A stretch of DNA of 23,462 nucleotides. Source: Chara braunii (Eukaryota > Streptophyta > Charophyceae > Charales > Characeae). The stretch is from NCBI GenBank assembly GCA_003427395.1, contig BFEA01000219.1, positions 1,406,894-1,430,355 of the forward strand, given 5' to 3'. Under the pieces are notes generated by a model. That model was not told the DNA's origin, searched no databases, and worked only from the letters and a program-made list of their open reading frames with translations. The translations under genes were made by a program, and so were the position numbers. Shown in pieces: positions 20,001-23,462 of the stretch (positions within the stretch are counted from its first letter, which is position 1; each line of letters opens with the position of its first letter).

Positions 20001-22012
20001 TGTTCCTTCCTTCCATCTAGAGGTCTTCCTTAGCGAGCGTAAACTGGAGCAGCAAGGTTTCTTTTTTTCCTTTTTTTCTTTATCTCCATTTTTTTCTTTT
20101 TTGTTTCCAGAATGAGAACACCAGAAAGCCACACCTGTAGATAGATGTGTATAAGAGACAGGCGTAATGTTGTTCCTTCCTTCCATCTAGAGGTCTTCCT
20201 TAGCGAGCGTAAACTGGAGCAGCAAGGTTTCTTTTTTTCCTTTTTTTCTTTATCTCCATTTTTTTCTTTTTTGTTTCCAGAATGAGAACACCAGAAAGCC
20301 ACACCTGTAGATAGATGTGTATAAGAGACAGGCGTAATGTTGTTCCTTCCTTCCATCTAGAGGTCTTCCTTAGCGAGCGTAAACTGGAGCAGCAAGGTTT
20401 CTTTTTTTCCTTTTTTTCTTTATCTCCATTTTTTTCTTTTTTGTTTCCAGAATGAGAACACCAGAAAGCCACACCTGTAGATAGATGTGTATAAGAGACA
20501 GGCGTAATGTTGTTCCTTCCTTCCATCTAGAGGTCTTCCTTAGCGAGCGTAAACTGGAGCAGCAAGGTTTCTTTTTTTCCTTTTTTTCTTTATCTCCATT
20601 TTTTTCTTTTTTGTTTCCAGAATGAGAACACCAGAAAGCCACACCTGTAGATAGATGTGTATAAGAGACAGGCGTAATGTTGTTCCTTCCTTCCATCTAG
20701 AGGTCTTCCTTAGCGAGCGTAAACTGGAGCAGCAAGGTTTCTTTTTTTCCTTTTTTTCTTTATCTCCATTTTTTTCTTTTTTGTTTCCAGAATGAGAACA
20801 CCAGAAAGCCACACCTGTAGATAGATGTGTATAAGAGACAGGCGTAATGTTGTTCCTTCCTTCCATCTAGAGGTCTTCCTTAGCGAGCGTAAACTGGAGC
20901 AGCAAGGTTTCTTTTTTTCCTTTTTTTCTTTATCTCCATTTTTTTCTTTTTTGTTTCCAGAATGAGAACACCAGAAAGCCACACCTGTAGATAGATGTGT
21001 ATAAGAGACAGGCGTAATGTTGTTCCTTCCTTCCATCTAGAGGTCTTCCTTAGCGAGCGTAAACTGGAGCAGCAAGGTTTCTTTTTTTCCTTTTTTTCTT
21101 TATCTCCATTTTTTTCTTTTTTGTTTCCAGAATGAGAACACCAGAAAGCCACACCTGTAGATAGATGTGTATAAGAGACAGGCGTAATGTTGTTCCTTCC
21201 TTCCATCTAGAGGTCTTCCTTAGCGAGCGTAAACTGGAGCAGCAAGGTTTCTTTTTTTCCTTTTTTTCTTTATCTCCATTTTTTTCTTTTTTGTTTCCAG
21301 AATGAGAACACCAGAAAGCCACACCTGTAGATAGATGTGTATAAGAGACAGGCGTAATGTTGTTCCTTCCTTCCATCTAGAGGTCTTCCTTAGCGAGCGT
21401 AAACTGGAGCAGCAAGGTTTCTTTTTTTCCTTTTTTTCTTTATCTCCATTTTTTTCTTTTTTGTTTCCAGAATGAGAACACCAGAAAGCCACACCTGTAG
21501 ATAGATGTGTATAAGAGACAGGCGTAATGTTGTTCCTTCCTTCCATCTAGAGGTCTTCCTTAGCGAGCGTAAACTGGAGCAGCAAGGTTTCTTTTTTTCC
21601 TTTTTTTCTTTATCTCCATTTTTTTCTTTTTTGTTTCCAGAATGAGAACACCAGAAAGCCACACCTGTAGATAGATGTGTATAAGAGACAGGCGTAATGT
21701 TGTTCCTTCCTTCCATCTAGAGGTCTTCCTTAGCGAGCGTAAACTGGAGCAGCAAGGTTTCTTTTTTTCCTTTTTTTCTTTATCTCCATTTTTTTCTTTT
21801 TTGTTTCCAGAATGAGAACACCAGAAAGCCACACCTGTAGATAGATGTGTATAAGAGACAGGCGTAATGTTGTTCCTTCCTTCCATCTAGAGGTCTTCCT
21901 TAGCGAGCGTAAACTGGAGCAGCAAGGTTTCTTTTTTTCCTTTTTTTCTTTATCTCCATTTTTTTCTTTTTTGTTTCCAGAATGAGAACACCAGAAAGCC
22001 ACACCTGTAGAT
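8092..22012. repeat. 82-copy 170-bp tandem array made by adapter-driven misassembly
   Basis: The period is exactly 170 bp: a 151-bp segment (first copy 8092-8242, last 21862-22012) and, between copies, the 19-bp Tn5 mosaic end. That gives 82 segments and 81 adapters, and 82x151 + 81x19 equals the 13,921-bp length. I saw no substitution or indel between copies. At the left the genomic flank enters the segment as GACATC/GCGTAATG, and at the right the last copy leaves as GTAGAT/AGTTGTTG. The genome therefore very probably has a single 151-bp segment, inside the intron upstream of the HtrA-like exon. It contains a T/C-rich tract. The roughly 80 minus-strand 108-codon frames in the array are spurious and must not be annotated. 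Confidence 0.97.
8243..8261 (+). other. Tn5/Nextera mosaic-end adapter (first of 81)
   Basis: AGATGTGTATAAGAGACAG is the engineered mosaic end used in Tn5 tagmentation libraries. It recurs every 170 bp at 8243+170k, the last copy at 21843-21861, always in the same orientation. The natural Tn5 inside and outside ends differ from it, so it is not expected in any natural genome. No Tn5 transposase or resistance gene is nearby. Confidence 0.98.
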
Positions 22013-22159
22013 AGTTGTTGAAACACGGACGACAAGAGATTGCAACAAAATTCACAACCAAAAAAAGCGAAGTTGGCAAACAGGATCACGTCAAGTTGTT
22101 CACAGGGCTGAGAGACTCTGAACTACCCCCAGTCCTAGTAAGGCACCTCATTTAGTGAA
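22013..22159. other. Unique sequence between array and right LTR, no gene recognised
   Basis: This short stretch should be the true right-hand neighbour of the 151-bp segment. On the minus strand it would lie upstream in the HtrA-like gene's intron or in an earlier exon, but I find no catalytic-His (TNxHV) motif. The minus-strand frame through 22089 runs into the artefact array and is not credible. Weak similarity to sequence just inside the left LTR (AGGCACCTC against AGGACCTC) begins near 22140. Confidence 0.45.
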
Positions 22160-22390
22160 ACGGTTTTCACCTTTAGCAGCAGCGAGTGCAGATCCCAGCG
22201 CTCGATCCCTAGGTCTCACCTTACCTGTGTACAGTATCGAGTGGACCCCTGAGTGTTTGAACCCGTGACCTGTGTTTTGTTAGTTGTTGTTTGTCTGTCG
22301 TAGGTCTGTGTAGTGGTAGGGGTTCGATCTGTACATCTGTCAAGTAAGAGTTCTAGCTCTGTAGAGGTCGTAGCTATAGGTATTCTGAAA

Positions 22391-22445
22391 GGCCAAGGTC
22401 GTAGCTGCTACAGTTCTGAAAGGTCAAGGTCATAGCTGCTACAGT
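22391..22445. repeat. 31-bp-spaced direct repeats in the right LTR
   Basis: GGCCAAGGTCGTAGCTGCTA plus CAGT (22391-22414) and its near-copy (22422-22445) lie 31 bp apart, with a partial earlier copy at about 22364. This is the same arrangement as 2045-2099 in the left LTR, in inverted orientation. Confidence 0.7.
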
Positions 22446-22706
22446 ACCCGAAAGGCCAAGTCCACAGACTTCCGGAAGGTCCCGGAAGTGGCCTTTCGGA
22501 GTGGGCTCACGTTTAGACAGAGGCAAGTGGGCAAGTGGTGGAGCCAACCTCAGTACGTTGGCAGTGCAACTGCAGTGAGTCTGCGGTGCAAACCCATGCA
22601 GTCAACGGTACCAGTCCAGTCAGTCCCAGTCCAGTCCAGCAAGTACCATGAGGGACTGTGTGCACCCTGGGCCGATGGAAAAGGGCAGACCAGCGAGTTA
22701 CAGAAA

Positions 22707-22713
22707 TATAAAT
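22707..22713 (+). promoter_or_regulatory. Candidate TATA box in the right LTR
   Basis: TATAAAT lies about 550 bp into the LTR, upstream of the conserved block CAAGAGGCAGCGCCCAG. LTRs carry the element promoter, so a TATA box here is plausible. The left LTR has only AATTAAT at the equivalent place (about 1815-1821), so the motif is not conserved. No transcription start can be shown. Confidence 0.3.
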
Positions 22714-23132
22714 CAAGAGGCAGCGCCCAGCCATTCATGCATTCCTGCATGAGCCATGCGGAAGCGCTGCCATAGCGACTTGTGCGAGGTGGTCTGCAGT
22801 GAGCCCGAGGACGAAGTGAGCGAGAAGAAGCTTAGCCATAGCCACCATAGCCACCATAGCTAGAGATGTGTGCGGGTGTGTGCGAGTGTGCAGAGTGATG
22901 CGTGTGGGGTATCCAGGGTGGTCCGGTGTGTGACCAGCAGTGTTGTGTGAGTGACGAACAAAGATTTGTATATGCGCTGATGCGCCATAGCCAACGTGAG
23001 GTTGTATGTGAACGGTGTTTCTGGTTACCATATCTCTGAGTTTTGAGTGGGCGCTTGTCGCCAGTTTGCTGCGCAACCTGTTAACATGCATGTGAATTGT
23101 GAATGAGAGCGAGTCTGGTCGCATTTGTCTTG

Positions 23133-23311
23133 TTCCTGTGTAAATATGTACACCAGCAAGCATGCGATATAACTACCTATGGTATTGACTCTTGGCGGCA
23201 CCTCATTCCTGTTTAATTCATATACATAAACTTATTTGTGAGGATTGAGCCCTCAGAGGGGCCTAGCCGACATGCAGATGTTCTGGGCATAGGCCCCCAG
23301 CAAGCCTCGTG
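23133..23311. other. No gene recognised
   Basis: I see no open frame or RNA gene. If the adjacent LTR were a 5' LTR, a primer-binding site should follow. TGGTATTGACTC at about 23179 has the TGG start but no convincing tRNA 3'-end match, so I do not call it. Confidence 0.4.
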
Positions 23312-23368
23312 CCCGCCCTAAGTGAAGGCGGGCCAGATCTGTGACCGCCCTAAGTGAAGGCGGGCCAG
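23312..23368. repeat. Duplicated GC-rich hairpin motif
   Basis: CCGCCCTAAGTGAAGGCGGG followed by CCAG occurs at 23313-23336 and 23345-23368 without a mismatch, 32 bp apart. Each copy can fold as a CCCGCC/GGCGGG (6 bp, first copy) or CCGCC/GGCGG (5 bp, second copy) stem with a CTAAGTGAA loop. It could be a small palindromic minisatellite or a mobile hairpin. The function is unknown. Confidence 0.75.
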
Positions 23369-23462
23369 CAAATCAACAAGAGCCCTCTGTGCAAACATTT
23401 CACGAAGTGGGGGTCCATACAGTTGCAGCACGCCAGTTGGTTGGAGTGCACCGAGTCTCGGA
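23369..23462. other. No gene recognised at the window end
   Basis: Apparently unique sequence without an open frame or recognisable element. Confidence 0.35.

Larger units (their letters stand above)
22160..23132 (+). repeat. Second, diverged LTR copy in inverted orientation
   Basis: This block is the reverse complement of 1398-2331 with many substitutions and some indels. Shared landmarks include CTTACCTGTGTACAGTATC, GGGGTTCGATCTGTA, the 31-bp-spaced repeats, GCGGAAGCGCTGCCA, GGTGGTCTGCAGTGAGCCCG and GGTTACCATATCTCTGAGTT. Because it is inverted relative to the pol-bearing element it cannot be that element's missing 5' LTR. It is either a solo LTR or one LTR of another, plus-oriented copy. 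It has an extra segment near 22545-22600 and lacks the 20-bp tandem of the left copy. Its end near 23132 is approximate. No pol sequence is seen to its right within the window. Confidence 0.75.

Noticed and set aside
8092-22012. Centromeric or other natural satellite with ~170-bp monomers
   Set aside because: Every unit contains the synthetic Tn5 mosaic end, no variation between the 82 copies was seen, and the segment is a typical read length.
8092-22012. CRISPR-like array or repeat-spacer system
   Set aside because: The 'spacers' are all the same 151-bp sequence, there are no cas genes, and the context is eukaryotic.
8130-22089. Lysine-rich 108-119 aa open frames as a gene family
   Set aside because: They translate adapter plus intronic A/G-rich sequence (minus strand of the T/C tract) and exist only because of the array.
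1398-23132. The two LTR copies as the pair flanking one element
   Set aside because: They are inverted relative to each other, whereas LTRs of one element are direct repeats. The pol element already has its own 5' LTR stub at 5352-5417.
22735-23163. 142-aa minus-strand frame, partly similar to plus-strand frames at 1380-1788
   Set aside because: The similarity simply reflects that both lie in the same LTR family, antisense to the element. The left copy is frameshifted, so there is no sign of coding constraint.
23179-23190. Primer-binding site after the right LTR
   Set aside because: It begins with TGG, but the following bases do not convincingly match a tRNA 3' end, and the LTR end is uncertain.

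Overview
This window is eukaryotic nuclear sequence. It holds a decayed Ty3/gypsy (chromovirus-type) LTR retrotransposon, a small exon flanked by consensus splice signals, many non-coding repeats and no operon-like gene packing. The host cannot be named from the sequence. An intron-rich lineage such as a plant or alga would fit, but that is inference.

The dominant feature is a 13.9 kb tandem array (8092-22012, about 59% of the window) with a strict 170-bp period. Each period is a 151-bp genomic segment followed by the 19-bp Tn5/Nextera mosaic end AGATGTGTATAAGAGACAG. There are 82 segment copies and 81 mosaic ends, and I saw no difference between copies. The mosaic end is an engineered hybrid of the two natural Tn5 ends, so I read the array as a sequencing-adapter assembly artefact, not a satellite, gene family or new system. 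Removing it leaves one 151-bp segment and about 9.7 kb of probably real sequence.

Layout. 1-1122: nested short repeats. 1123-1397: nothing recognisable. About 1398-5417: a minus-strand Ty3/gypsy remnant with a roughly 0.93 kb LTR on the left, a pol region (chromodomain-like tail, integrase, RNase H, RT) broken by at least six frameshifts and one nonsense codon, and a 66-bp stub of the other LTR. Gag and protease are missing. 5418-7880: no clear gene, but several two-copy tandem duplications, the last straddling a single N (7784). 7953-8030 (minus): a 78-bp exon of an HtrA/DegP-like serine protease. Its upstream intron holds the 151-bp segment that was falsely multiplied. 22160-23132: a second, diverged copy of the same LTR in the opposite orientation. 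23133-23462: unannotated, with a duplicated GC-rich hairpin.

The only likely host gene is the HtrA-like protease. No other exon of it could be identified here, probably because introns and retrotransposon insertions separate the exons and the assembly around them is unreliable. The retroelement cannot be autonomous. The most useful result for a reader is the diagnosis of the array and of the N-flanked duplication as assembly errors.
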